Both the position numbers and the translations under genes were made by a program. Positions 20,834-31,056 of a stretch of 64,000 nucleotides of DNA are shown piece by piece. Positions within the stretch are counted from its first letter, which is position 1; each line of letters begins with the position of its first letter. The notes beneath the pieces were generated by a model. It did no database searches. It had not been told where the DNA came from and worked only from the letters and a program-made list of their open reading frames with translations. The DNA comes from Edaphobacter bradus. Lineage in GTDB: Bacteria; Acidobacteriota; Terriglobia; Terriglobales; Acidobacteriaceae. Location of the stretch: NCBI RefSeq assembly GCF_025685645.1, contig NZ_JAGSYF010000006.1, positions 54,175-118,174 of the forward strand, given 5' to 3'.

Positions 20834-22294
20834 CTATTCCACCGACGAAGTAGCGTTCGAGTATTCCTTCAACTTATTCTGCAGCGTCTTCGAGCTGATC
20901 CCCAGAATCTCGGCCGCCTTGGTCTTATTGTTATGCGTCGCCATCAGTGTCTTCAGAATCAACTGCCGCTCCGCCTCATCGACGGTCGTGCCCACCTCGA
21001 CCCTAACCGTATTCTGGTCTTCAAGATACCGCTGCACGTCGCTCGACCCGCCAGCCTCCGCGCCTGGCTCCAACGCCACCGCAGATCGTCCGCTCCTCGT
21101 CAGCGCCGGAGCGAACCCCGGCTCCCCAAAGTTCGGCGGCAGGTACTCGACACCTAACATCCCTGTACCCGCCATGATCGTCGCCCGCTCGATCGTGTTG
21201 CGCAGCTCGCGCACATTCCCCGGCCACGAATAAGCTTCCAGACGCTTCAGCAGCGAGTCCTTCATGCCCGTCACGCTGCAGTTGTGGCGCTCATTCATAT
21301 CCGCGATCATCTTCTCTGCGATCCCCGCGATGTCCGAGACGTGCTCCCGCAGCGGCGGCATCTGAATATTGAAGACGTTCAGCCGGTAGTAAAGATCGCC
21401 GCGCAGATCGCCCACGGCCACGGCCTCCTCCGGATCGCGATTCGTCGCGGCAATCACGCGGACATCCACCGGAGTCTCCACCTTGCTTCCCAGCCGGCGC
21501 AGCTTCCTGTCCTCCAGTACGCGCAACAGCTTGGCCTGCGTTGCAGCCGGCATCTCGCCGATCTCATCCAGCAGCAGCGTGCCTCCTTCGGCGAGCTCGA
21601 AGCATCCCGCCCTGCGCTCCAGCGCGCCCGTAAACGCTCCCTTCTCATGCCCGAAGATCTCGCTCTCAATCAGCGTCTCAGGAATCGCAGCGCAGTTCAC
21701 CGCCACAAATGGCTGACTGTGCCGCGAACTCAGCTCATGCAGCGCGCGAGCCACCAGTTCTTTGCCAGTGCCGCTCTCGCCCGTCACCAGAACGCTCACG
21801 TTCGACGGAGCAATGCGCTCGATCAGCGAGAAGATCGGCTTCATCTGCGGCGACGTTCCCACCAGCGGCCCCATCCTGCCCGTGTCCCGCAACTTGCGGC
21901 GCGTGGCCTCGAGATCGACATCGGTATCGGCGTCATGCTGCTGGCTTGCATTCTGCAAAATCGTCTTCAGGCGCACCGGGTCCACCGGCTTGGGGAGGTA
22001 GTCATACGCCCCAGTCCGCATCGCCTCCACCGCCGACTCAATCGATCCCTGCGCCGTCAGCATCACCACCGCGATCCGCTGCGGCAACTCTGCAAGCCGC
22101 TCCAGCAGCTCCATCCCATCCATCCGCGGCATCTTCAGGTCAGTCACGACGATCGCCGGCGCCCACGCGACAGCCTTCTCCAGCCCCTCCAGGCCGTCTG
22201 CGGCGCACTCCGCCTTATAGCCCCAACTCTCGATCAACTCCGTCAGACCGGTGCGTGCATGCAGCTCATCTTCCACAATCAAAACTTTTTCCAA
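20834..22294 (-). CDS. Sigma-54-dependent response regulator (NtrC family)
   Basis: Protein of 486 aa from the TTG at 22294, preceded by a purine-rich stretch (GGGAGAGGGA); the longer frame to 22471 has no homology-like content. Receiver domain (VLIVEDEL; phospho-Asp in VVTDLKMPRMDG; Lys in LPKPVD), AAA+ domain with Walker A GESGTGKE, the sigma-54 contact loop GAFTGA, Walker B LLLDEIGEMP, and a Fis-type HTH at the C-terminus (NNKTKAAEILGISSKTLQNKL). It should activate RpoN promoters; its targets are not evident here. First gene of the operon with kinase and lipoprotein. Confidence 0.95.
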   Translation of the reverse strand: MEKVLIVEDELHARTGLTELIESWGYKAECAADGLEGLEKAVAWAPAIVVTDLKMPRMDGMELLERLAELPQRIAVVMLTAQGSIESAVEAMRTGAYDYLPKPVDPVRLKTILQNASQQHDADTDVDLEATRRKLRDTGRMGPLVGTSPQMKPIFSLIERIAPSNVSVLVTGESGTGKELVARALHELSSRHSQPFVAVNCAAIPETLIESEIFGHEKGAFTGALERRAGCFELAEGGTLLLDEIGEMPAATQAKLLRVLEDRKLRRLGSKVETPVDVRVIAATNRDPEEAVAVGDLRGDLYYRLNVFNIQMPPLREHVSDIAGIAEKMIADMNERHNCSVTGMKDSLLKRLEAYSWPGNVRELRNTIERATIMAGTGMLGVEYLPPNFGEPGFAPALTRSGRSAVALEPGAEAGGSSDVQRYLEDQNTVRVEVGTTVDEAERQLILKTLMATHNNKTKAAEILGISSKTLQNKLKEYSNATSSVE

Positions 22295-22521
22295 ATCCCT
22301 CTCCCGCGCGCATGCCTGATTTTCCCAGTGAATGCTTTGGATGCACCTAACCCTTAAGTTTACTGCTAACTGGAACACTGTTCGCCACTCTTTCTGGACG
22401 TTCCCGGCCACTCCACCACCAGGAACACCCATTCGCTTCCGCAACCCATCTAAGCGGCTTCTTTCCCCCACTTACGAGCTCCGCGCGCGCAAAATTCCAG
22501 GTTTGTTTATCCTCAATCTGT

Positions 22522-22848
22522 ATGCTCAACCCCGAAATCAGCGCACAGGACTTCATCGAACAGCGCCGCCAGCCCAATCCACCCCTTCTTTTGGACGTCC
22601 GCGAACCATGGGAGTTCCAGACGGCCAGCCTGCCCGATTCCCTGCTGATGCCCATGGGCGACATTCCCTCGCGCGCCCACCAGGAGCTCGACCCCGACCA
22701 GCCCATCGTCGTTCTCTGCCATCACGGCATGCGCTCCCTCAACGTCACTATGTGGCTCCGTAACCAGGGCTTCGAGCACGTCCAGTCCCTCGCAGGAGGC
22801 ATCGACAACTGGTCCCGCACCATCGACCCCACCGTACCGCGCTACTAG
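22522..22848 (+). CDS. Rhodanese-like domain protein
   Basis: Protein of 108 aa forming one rhodanese domain: ISAQDFIEQRR, LLLDVREPWEFQTASLPDSL and the active loop VVLCHHGMRSLNV with catalytic Cys, ending NQGFEHVQSLAGGIDNW. Single-domain cytoplasmic sulfurtransferase (GlpE-like) by family; partner unknown. Confidence 0.9.
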   Translation: MLNPEISAQDFIEQRRQPNPPLLLDVREPWEFQTASLPDSLLMPMGDIPSRAHQELDPDQPIVVLCHHGMRSLNVTMWLRNQGFEHVQSLAGGIDNWSRTIDPTVPRY

Positions 22849-22897
22849 CCCGCATCGACGCACAGACCTTGCATAAGTGTTTGATTCTTAACTAGAA

Positions 22898-22962
22898 GTG
22901 TCATCCTGAGCGGAGCCTATGGCGGTCTCATCGCCATAGGCGTAGTCGAAGGACCTGCGGTT
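22898..22962 (+). repeat. REP-A hairpin repeat, copy 1
   Basis: Starts with GTGTCATCCTGAGCG and ends with AGTCGAAGGACCTGCGGTT. Between the boxes is a 9-bp stem CCTATGGCG/CGCCATAGG with a 7-nt loop. The boxes are shared with copies at 30477, 30961 and 31057; the stem is not. Confidence 0.85.
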
Positions 22963-23073
22963 CGCCCGCAGCGCCCAAAATTCCCAGGGGAACGCGACAC
23001 TCCACCGGCGAATATTCGATACTCCCTGGCGCAATCCTGCAACCTTTCGGCCCCGGTGCTAGTCTAAAAAGCG

Positions 23074-23083
23074 ACCGGCCGGT
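23074..23083. promoter_or_regulatory. Candidate TetR operator upstream of the tetR gene
   Basis: ACCGGCCGGT is a perfect palindrome 24 bases before the tetR start. With its flanks it reads GACCGGCCGGTTTC and matches GACCGAAAGGTTTC just before the pump gene (23800-23813) in all but the three central bases. Confidence 0.65.
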
Positions 23084-23107
23084 TTCAACTTCGACCGCGG
23101 TAAGTCC

Positions 23108-23746
23108 ATGAGCAAAGGCGAAGCAACCCGGCAGCGGATCATTGAAATCGCCGCCCCTCTATTCAACCAGCGCGGCTACAAGGGTTGCTCCCTCCACGCC
23201 ATCATGGAGGCCACCGGCCTCGAAAAGGGCGGCATCTATCGCCACTTTGGGAGCAAAGAAGAGCTCGCCGCCGAAGCCTTCGACTTCGCCTGGAACACGA
23301 CCTTCGCTCTCCGCACCAACGGCCTCGACGCGATCCCAAATCACGTAGACCGTCTCAAGGAGCATGTCTCGCGCTACGCCTATCGCTCCGGCATCCCTGG
23401 CGGCTGCCCGCTTCTCAATACCGCCGTCGACGCCGACGACGGCAATCCCGTCCTGCGCGAGCGTGTCCGCAAGGCTCTCCGCGGCTGGCAAAACGCGCTC
23501 CGCAGCGTCCTCGAGGACGGCATCGCCAAGGGAACGGTGAACCCGGAGATCGATCCGGCAGAGGTCGCCAACCATATCATCACAAGCATCGAAGGCGGAA
23601 TCGTCATCGCTCGTCTTGAGCGCAGCGACAACGCCCTCCGAGACGCCCGCGCACGTCTCGACCGATACCTCGAGCTCAAGGTACGAAAGTCCCCATCCGC
23701 CGAATCGCCATCCTCCGGAACCCACCCTCCACCAGCACTTCCCTAA
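23108..23746 (+). CDS. TetR/AcrR-family transcriptional repressor
   Basis: Protein of 212 aa. N-terminal HTH (RQRIIEIAAPLFNQRGYKG, then MEATGLEKGGIYRHFGSKEE) followed by an all-helical ligand domain containing GCPLLNTAVDADDGNP, as in the YxaF/LmrA-type C-terminal TetR family. It lies 71 bases upstream of an EmrB/QacA pump on the same strand and would repress that pump and itself. Confidence 0.93.
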   Translation: MSKGEATRQRIIEIAAPLFNQRGYKGCSLHAIMEATGLEKGGIYRHFGSKEELAAEAFDFAWNTTFALRTNGLDAIPNHVDRLKEHVSRYAYRSGIPGGCPLLNTAVDADDGNPVLRERVRKALRGWQNALRSVLEDGIAKGTVNPEIDPAEVANHIITSIEGGIVIARLERSDNALRDARARLDRYLELKVRKSPSAESPSSGTHPPPALP

Positions 23747-23757
23747 AAAATTAAAGA

Positions 23758-23813
23758 GACCTTCCGGTTCCTTTTTAGTTTCGTCGCATCGAAAGAAGAG
23801 ACCGAAAGGTTTC
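23758..23813. promoter_or_regulatory. Candidate TetR operators in front of the efflux pump
   Basis: Two sites resemble the tetR upstream palindrome: GACCTTCCGGTTCC at 23758-23771 and GACCGAAAGGTTTC at 23800-23813. The second ends 4 bases before the pump ATG, so a bound repressor would cover the ribosome site. Confidence 0.6.
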
Positions 23814-23817
23814 TTCT

Positions 23818-25452
23818 ATGGCAACTGCGACTCTTACGCAAGAACAGGTTCAACTGTCTCCGCCAAAACCGGTTCGCGCCGCCAGGGTCGTCAACCCGTG
23901 GGTCGTGGCCCTCACAGTTACGTTGGCCACCTTTATGGAGCTGCTCGACACCTCCATCGCCAACGTCTCCCTGCCCTACATCGCCGGTGGCCTCGGCCGC
24001 TCCTACGACGAGGTCACCTGGATCCTCACTACCTACCTCGTCGCCAACGCCGTCGTCCTCCCAATGTCCGCCTGGCTCAGCCGCGTCTTCGGCCGCAAGA
24101 CCTACTACATGGCCTGCGTCGCCCTCTTCACCATTACGTCGTTCTTCTGCGGCATCGCGCCCAGCCTCAACATCATGCTCCTCTCCCGCGTCCTGCAGGG
24201 CATCGGCGGCGGCGGTCTCGCTCCGGTTGAGCAGGCCATCCTCGTCGACACCTTCCCGCCCGCCAAACGCGCCTCGGCCTTCGCCCTCTACACTGTAGCC
24301 ATCGTCACCGCGCCCGCAATCGGCCCCGTCCTCGGAGGCTGGATCACCGACAACTACAACTGGCGCTGGGTCTTCCTCATCAACATCCCCATCGGCATCC
24401 TCTCCCTCTTCCTCACCAACCGCTTTGTTTCGGACCCGCCCTCCTACGCGGAAGAGCGCAAGACCGTCCGCCGCGACGGCAAACTTCGCGTTGACGGCAT
24501 CGGCATCGCACTCATCGGCCTCGGCTCCGCCGCTCTCGAAGTCCTTCTCGACCGCGGACAGATCGACGACTGGTTCGGCTCCTCCTTCATCACCTGGATG
24601 TTCGTCATCGGCGTCACCTGCCTCACCGTCGCCGTCTTCTGGGAGCTGCACCACTCCGACCCCGTCATCGACTTCCGCATGCTCAAGGTCCGCAACTTCG
24701 CCATCGCCAACCTCTTCTACTTCGTCTTTGGCTTCGGTCTCTTTGCGTCGACGACCATGATTCCGCAACTCCTCCAGTCCCTCTACGGCTACCGCGCTAT
24801 TGACGCCGGCCTCGTCCTCGGACCCGGCGCCTTCGTCATCACCGTTCTCGCTCCGGTTGGAGCACAGCTCGTACAGCGGAGCATCATCCATCCCCGCATC
24901 CTGCTCTTCGGAGCCGTCCTGGTCGTCGGGATTTCGTTCCTCCACTACAGCCACTTCAACCTCGACACCGATTACAACCATTACGCCCTCGCACGCGCAT
25001 TACAGGGCCTCGGCTACGCATTCTTCTTCGTACCGCTCTCCGTCATCGCCTACTCGCAGCTCAGCCCGGGCCAGAACAACAAGGCCTCCTCCCTCACTAA
25101 CTTCTTCCGCAACTGGGGCGGCAGCTTCGGGATCGCTTTCATCACTACCGTCAGCGAGCGCCGCCAGAACTTCCACCAGTCCACCGTGGGCTCAAACCTG
25201 AACGGCTCCTCGCACTACCTGCAACAGTCCGTCCAGCAGACCGCCGCCTACCTCCAGGCCCACGGCTTCTCTCACGCAGACGCTCTCAAAGCCTCCTACG
25301 CCCGCTACTACGAGCAGCTACATGCTCAGACCCAACTACTGGCTTTTATGGACTGCTTCCACCTTATCGGCGTCATCACCCTCATCGCCGCCCCTCTGGT
25401 CCTGGTCACCAGGTACTTCAAAGTCGGCGGAAAAGCCGGTCCCGCACACTGA
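23818..25452 (+). CDS. EmrB/QacA-type (DHA2) multidrug efflux transporter
   Basis: Protein of 544 aa, closely related to the pump at 12036. Motifs: LDTSIANVSLPYIAGGLG, AWLSRVFGRKTYYMACVALF, SRVLQGIGGGGLAPVEQAIL and APAIGPVLGGWITDNYNWRW. Fourteen predicted membrane segments and a long C-terminal loop (about 455-500). Proton-driven export of lipophilic toxicants by family. As with the other pump, no membrane-fusion protein gene is adjacent. Probably controlled by the upstream TetR. Confidence 0.93.
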   Translation: MATATLTQEQVQLSPPKPVRAARVVNPWVVALTVTLATFMELLDTSIANVSLPYIAGGLGRSYDEVTWILTTYLVANAVVLPMSAWLSRVFGRKTYYMACVALFTITSFFCGIAPSLNIMLLSRVLQGIGGGGLAPVEQAILVDTFPPAKRASAFALYTVAIVTAPAIGPVLGGWITDNYNWRWVFLINIPIGILSLFLTNRFVSDPPSYAEERKTVRRDGKLRVDGIGIALIGLGSAALEVLLDRGQIDDWFGSSFITWMFVIGVTCLTVAVFWELHHSDPVIDFRMLKVRNFAIANLFYFVFGFGLFASTTMIPQLLQSLYGYRAIDAGLVLGPGAFVITVLAPVGAQLVQRSIIHPRILLFGAVLVVGISFLHYSHFNLDTDYNHYALARALQGLGYAFFFVPLSVIAYSQLSPGQNNKASSLTNFFRNWGGSFGIAFITTVSERRQNFHQSTVGSNLNGSSHYLQQSVQQTAAYLQAHGFSHADALKASYARYYEQLHAQTQLLAFMDCFHLIGVITLIAAPLVLVTRYFKVGGKAGPAH

Positions 25453-25531
25453 TTTGTTCGCGGCCACTGTTCTCTTCACGATCAGAGCCTCGTCGTTCCG
25501 CTCTTCTTGCTCTGATTCCCGTCTTCCTTGT

Positions 25532-25565
25532 TGTCATTCCGCAGCGCAGCGGAGGAATCTGCTTT
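25532..25565. repeat. Small hairpin repeat, possible terminator between convergent genes
   Basis: TCATTCCGCAGCGCAGCGG and the following AGGAATCTGCTTTT form a hairpin pairing ATTCC with GGAAT and CGC with GCG, followed by TTTT. It lies between the pump stop and the convergent xerC stop. The box structure (TCATTC... with a short stem) recalls REP-A but the sequence differs. Confidence 0.5.
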
Positions 25566-25584
25566 TCCTCAGCGCTTGGCCGCC

Positions 25585-26580
25585 TCACTTCGCTCTCGGA
25601 TGCGTCTCGTCGTACACCTTCTGCACCTGACCCACCGTCAATTGCGTATACCGCTGCGTCGTAGAAAGCCGCTCGTGCCCCAGCATCTCCTGGATCGCCC
25701 GTAGGTCCGCTCCCTCCTCCAACATGTGCGTCCCAAACGCATGCCGCAACGTATGCGGATGCACATCCGCCGCCAGTCCACGACTCAGCGCAATCGCCTT
25801 CACAATTCTCCCCACGCTCCGCGTCGTCAGCCGGCAATCGCCACGCAGCCGCAGGTTCGTCAGCAGCGGCCCCTCATGCACCATCACTCCCTTGCCCGCC
25901 GCCATCAGCTTCGCTTCGCGCTGCGACAGATAATCTCTCAGCGCAGCCGCAGCCTCATCCCCTAGCGGCACCAGACGCTCTTTTTTCCCTTTGCCTCTCA
26001 CCAGAATCGCGTCATCGCCCCACTTCACGCTCCCTACATCCAGCCCAACCAGCTCTGAGTTCCGAATCCCGCATCCATAAAGCAGCTCGAAGATCACGCG
26101 ATCCCGCTCCGGCCACGCGGCCACTTCAGCCTCGTGGCCTTCGGTCTTCGCGCCTCCGCTCTTCTTCTCCCTTCCCGCTGGCCCCTCCAGCGAATCGAGC
26201 ACGCGATTCACCTCCTCCACACTCGGCACCCGAGGCAGATGCTTCGGCAACTTAGGCGTGCTCACCAGCAGCGCCGGATTCTGCGGGACCTTCCCATCCT
26301 TCGCCAGCCACTTGAACCAGCTCCTCACCGCCGCCAGCGCCCGAGCCGCACTCGCCTTCGTCAAGCCCCGCTCATACAGGAGCCCAAGATAAGCGCGAAT
26401 ATGCAAATGCTCGACCGCACGGATCGACCCACCCTTCCCCAGCGTCTCCTCCAGATAGCCAGCAAAGTTCCGCACCTCACGCGCGTACGCCCGCACCGTA
26501 TGCTCCGACGCTCCGCGCTCATTCGCAAGCATCGCGAGAAACCTCTCCGCCAATTCGGAAAACTCACTCGTCTGGTGCAT
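25585..26580 (-). CDS. xerC: Tyrosine recombinase, XerC-like
   Basis: Protein of 331 aa. N-terminal SAM-like core-binding domain (about 1-110) and catalytic domain with the Arg in YGCGIRNSELVGLD, Lys in VRGKGKKERLVPLG, HTLRHAFGTH, LGHERLSTTQRY and the nucleophilic Tyr in TTQRYTQL. An insertion rich in Gly/Lys/Glu (about 158-180) separates the domains. By family it resolves chromosome dimers at dif with a partner; the adjacent second recombinase is the obvious partner. Ten bases separate the two genes. Confidence 0.9.
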   Translation of the reverse strand: MHQTSEFSELAERFLAMLANERGASEHTVRAYAREVRNFAGYLEETLGKGGSIRAVEHLHIRAYLGLLYERGLTKASAARALAAVRSWFKWLAKDGKVPQNPALLVSTPKLPKHLPRVPSVEEVNRVLDSLEGPAGREKKSGGAKTEGHEAEVAAWPERDRVIFELLYGCGIRNSELVGLDVGSVKWGDDAILVRGKGKKERLVPLGDEAAAALRDYLSQREAKLMAAGKGVMVHEGPLLTNLRLRGDCRLTTRSVGRIVKAIALSRGLAADVHPHTLRHAFGTHMLEEGADLRAIQEMLGHERLSTTQRYTQLTVGQVQKVYDETHPRAK

Positions 26581-26589
26581 TCCTGGCCC

Positions 26590-27525
26590 CTAGGCGCTCT
26601 TCCCTGCCTTCTTCCCTCGCGGATGATGCATCCGATGCACCTGCTTCAACCGCCCTAGCGCCACGTGCGTGTAGACCTGCGTCGTCGCAATGTCCGCATG
26701 CCCCAGTAACACCTGCACGCTTCTCAGGTCCGCTCCATGCTCCACCATGTGCGTCGCGCAGCTATGCCGCAGCTTATGCGGGCTCGCATGACGATTCGTC
26801 GACCGAACCATCTCCCACACCCACTGCCGCGTCAGCGGCTTTCCCCGCACCGAAAGAAACAGCGCGCCAGATCTCCCGGCTTTCAGCAGCAACTCAGGCC
26901 GCCCCATCTTCAGATACCGCTCCAGCGACTCGACCGCGCTGCGTCCCAGCGGAACTATCCTCTCCTTGTCGCCCTTGCCCCTCACCTGCACCCGCGCTAC
27001 ATCCAGGTGAACATCCTCCTCGCGTAGCGCGCAGATCTCTCCCACCCGCAGTCCGCCGCCATATAGCAGCTCCAGAATCGCGTGATCTCGCAACGCCAGC
27101 CCGTCCGCATCCGCACTTCGCGCCGCGACGCCCGTCCTCTCCAGCATCTCGCCGACCTCGCCCTCGGCCAGGCTCTTCGGCAACACCTTCCAGCTCGCCG
27201 GACTCTCGATATTCACCGTAGGATCGCGGTCGATCTTCTTATCCATCAGAAGCCAGCGATAAAACCCACGCAAACAGCTAAGCTTCCGCGCAATCGATCG
27301 TGACTCGACCCCATGCCCGCGCAACCCCTCCATAAACCCACTCACATCCTGCTGAGTAGCCCCAACCAGCAACCCATCGCGCCCCTCAACATGCTCGGCA
27401 AACTGCTCTAAATCCCGCTGATACGCCTCACAACTCGCCGGCCTCAAACCCTTCTCCACTCGCAGATAAGTCACATACTCCCGCACAACCCGCACATTCC
27501 CCGTAGTCTGTGACTCCTGCTGCAT
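26590..27525 (-). CDS. xerD: Tyrosine recombinase, XerD-like
   Basis: Protein of 311 aa from the ATG at 27525 (MQQESQTTGNVRV); a longer frame starts at 27573. Catalytic residues are all present: Arg in YGGGLRVGEICAL, Lys in VRGKGDKERIVPLG, HKLRHSCATHMVEHG, LGHADIATTQ and Tyr in VYTHVAL. It pairs with the downstream XerC-like gene on the same strand. Functional XerCD is likely; a phage-type integrase pair cannot be ruled out from sequence alone, but the length and motifs fit Xer. Confidence 0.88.
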   Translation of the reverse strand: MQQESQTTGNVRVVREYVTYLRVEKGLRPASCEAYQRDLEQFAEHVEGRDGLLVGATQQDVSGFMEGLRGHGVESRSIARKLSCLRGFYRWLLMDKKIDRDPTVNIESPASWKVLPKSLAEGEVGEMLERTGVAARSADADGLALRDHAILELLYGGGLRVGEICALREEDVHLDVARVQVRGKGDKERIVPLGRSAVESLERYLKMGRPELLLKAGRSGALFLSVRGKPLTRQWVWEMVRSTNRHASPHKLRHSCATHMVEHGADLRSVQVLLGHADIATTQVYTHVALGRLKQVHRMHHPRGKKAGKSA

Positions 27526-27680
27526 TTCACGATTATCTCTGCCTAACCCCCTCAAAATCTCCACATCGACCACCGAGTACCCACCTCGGTAGCATCACTA
27601 TGATTACTTCCCAATCCCAGGCAACCCGTACACAGATTTACCTTTGCCGTTCACGCCCTCTTGGATATCATTCGACTCGC

Positions 27681-29016
27681 ATGCGCCTCTTGAAAGTCTT
27701 TCTGCCCTCAACTCTTCTCTCGTTGCTCTTTTGCTCAACCATCCTCTCCGCACAATCCATCGTCCTGCCAAAATCGATCTCCTTCTCTGGTGATCCCACC
27801 TACTCTCAAACCGAGTTGCTCACCTTCACAGGCCTCAAACCCGGAGCCAGCTCAACCATCGCCGAGGTCCAGGCAGCTGCACAGAAACTCAACGACACCG
27901 GCCTCTTCAGCGACATCCACTTCGAATCCAACGCGCACGGCCTCGTCTTCTCGCTCAAACCGATGCCAAACATGCTGCCCGCCCGCTTTACCAACTTTGT
28001 TTGGTGGACGCCCGATGAGCTCAACACCGCTCTCAAATTCCGTGTCCCGCTGTACGAGGGCTCCATCCCGCAAGCAGGCAACATGCAGGACACTGTCTGC
28101 GCCGCACTCAAAGCAATGCTCGCCGAAAAAGGCGTCACAGCAACAGTAGTCGCCCTGGCTAGCTCCGACCAACCCAACTCCCCACCCACAGCGGTGTCGT
28201 TCGCCATCGACTCGCCCGAAATCCACGTCCGCACCCTCACCTTCGCGTCCGCGTCACCAGCTATGCAGACGAAGTTCGAAAAGGTCGTCAAAGACGCCAC
28301 CAGCCAGCCCTACGACCAGTTCGCCACAAACAGCGCTATCGACTCGCAAGTCCGCAATATCTATCGCAACGAAGGCTACCTAGACGCCGTCATCACCACC
28401 ATCACCCACTCTGCGCCTCAAATTTCAAACGACGCCATCAACCTCGACCTCACCGCGACCATCAACGAAGGAGAGCCCTACCGCATCTCGCAGCTCACAT
28501 GGCCTGGCTCAGAGATCGTCAGCACAGACGACTTAAACAAAAAATCCAAGCTTCACCCCGAAGAGCTCGCCTCCGAAATCGCCCTTAAGCAAACCCTCCA
28601 GATTCTTTACCGCGCCTACTACGCCAAGGGCTTCCAGGACGCGAAGGTCCAGGCATCGTCAACAAAAGACGCCGCCACCCACCACGTCGCCTACACCATC
28701 CGCGTCATTCCCGGCGAGCAGTACCGTCTCCACGCCATCAACGTCGTCGGCCTCACCGACCAGCAACGCAAAGACTTCGACGCCGCCTGGCCTCACCGAC
28801 CAGCAACGCAAAGACTTCGACGCCGCCTGGCACATGAACCCCGGCGACTTCTACGACGTCGACTACCTTCAATCCTTCCTTATGAAAAACAACGCCATCC
28901 AGTCTCTACGCGGCTACTCCGCCACTTACAAAGCCTCCTCTGACCCCAACACCCACCTCGTTGACCTCGTTCTCACCTTCGTCAAGGGAGGCACACTCGT
29001 CACCGTCACCAACTAA
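27681..29016 (+). pseudogene. Exported POTRA-domain protein, frameshifted by a 40-bp tandem duplication
   Basis: The ATG at 27681 starts a signal peptide (MRLLKVFLPSTLLSLLFC, cleavage after LSAQ) followed by at least three POTRA-like modules of about 75 aa (for example GEPYRISQLTWPG and IPGEQYRLHAINVVGL), as in the periplasmic part of BamA/TamA-type proteins, but with no beta-barrel. A 40-bp unit at 28751-28790 is repeated exactly at 28791-28830, shifting the frame; translation then stops at 28943. Removing one copy restores a single frame of 431 aa to the stop at 29016 (ending LVLTFVKGGTLVTVTN). It is either a recent loss, a phase-variable switch, or an assembly error. Confidence 0.8.
28751..28830 (+). 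repeat. Exact 40-bp tandem duplication
   Basis: Two identical head-to-tail copies of a 40-bp coding segment that begins CCTCACCGACCAGCAACGC. Forty is not a multiple of three, so the duplication breaks the POTRA gene. Confidence 0.97.
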
Positions 29017-29048
29017 CCCCTCCTCCGCGCTGATAAACTTAAAAGAGC

Positions 29049-30434
<1,386 letters not shown>

Positions 30435-30476
30435 TCATTGCTTATCGACCCTTCCTTTTCTTAACCCACCCAAACC

Positions 30477-30539
30477 GTGTCATCCTGAGCGAAGCAGCTC
30501 GCGCATGTTGCGAGCTGCGTAGTCGAAGGACCTGCGGTT
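30477..30539 (+). repeat. REP-A hairpin repeat, copy 2
   Basis: Same outer boxes as copy 1. The stem is GCAGCTCGC (30494-30502) with GCGAGCTGC (30510-30518) and a 7-nt loop. It lies between the ffh stop and the stop of the convergent GIY-YIG gene. Confidence 0.88.
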
Positions 30540-30566
30540 GCATTTGCTCTTGCAGTTGCCTCTAAC

Positions 30567-30887
30567 TCAAGAAGCATCCCCAAACATCTTGACCGGCGTA
30601 CCCCACTCCTCGCTCAAATCCACCCAAGCCGGATTCTCCCGCTCGATCAACCAAATCTTCTTAGCCCGGGACCATCCCTTCAGTTGCTTCTCCCGAGCGA
30701 TCGCTCGATGAACATCGGAATACCGCTCAAGCCAAACCAAACGATTGCAGTTGTACTTCTTCGAGTACCCCTCAAATCGACCTTCCTTGTGCTGCTGAAC
30801 CCGAATCTCAATCTCGCTCGTCATCCCCACATAAAAGTTATGACTTCGGCTAGCCACAATGTAGGTGTAGTAAATCCTCTCCCTCAT
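30567..30887 (-). CDS. GIY-YIG nuclease-family protein (YhbQ/UPF0213-like)
   Basis: Protein of 106 aa from the ATG at 30887 (MRERIYYTYIVAS); the longer frame to 31160 only translates repeat sequence. The GIY-YIG core is visible as YYTYIVASRSHNFYVGMTSE, with Arg/His in IRVQQHKEGRFEG and Glu in the helix AIAREKQLKGW. A small single-domain nuclease fold of unclear cellular role. It is flanked on both sides by REP-A repeats (one downstream, two upstream) and by copies of the ffh tail. Confidence 0.88.
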   Translation of the reverse strand: MRERIYYTYIVASRSHNFYVGMTSEIEIRVQQHKEGRFEGYSKKYNCNRLVWLERYSDVHRAIAREKQLKGWSRAKKIWLIERENPAWVDLSEEWGTPVKMFGDAS

Positions 30888-30960
30888 CAAGCCAGCATAT
30901 AGAACAAACACCTCCCCAGTTCCATCAATAGTTCCGTCAATCCCCGAAGCCACCCAAACC

Positions 30961-31023
30961 GTGTCATCCTGAGCGAAGCGGCTCGCGCACTTTGCGAGCA
31001 GCGCAGTCGAAGGACCTGCGGTT
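30961..31023 (+). repeat. REP-A hairpin repeat, copy 3
   Basis: Outer boxes as in copy 1; stem GCTCGC (30981-30986) with GCGAGC (30994-30999). It lies about 75 bases upstream of the GIY-YIG start. Confidence 0.88.
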
Positions 31024-31056
31024 GCCGTTGCTTTTTCGTAGGCCAGCCACACAGAA

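Noticed and set aside
22295..22471. 59-residue extension of the NtrC-type regulator
   Set aside because: The receiver domain starts at VLIVEDE; upstream residues show no receiver or other domain content.
25585..27525. XerC/XerD pair as integrase of the ffh island
   Set aside because: They lie outside the tail copies, 3 kb upstream, with clean Xer-type sequences; a link to the island is only possible, not shown.
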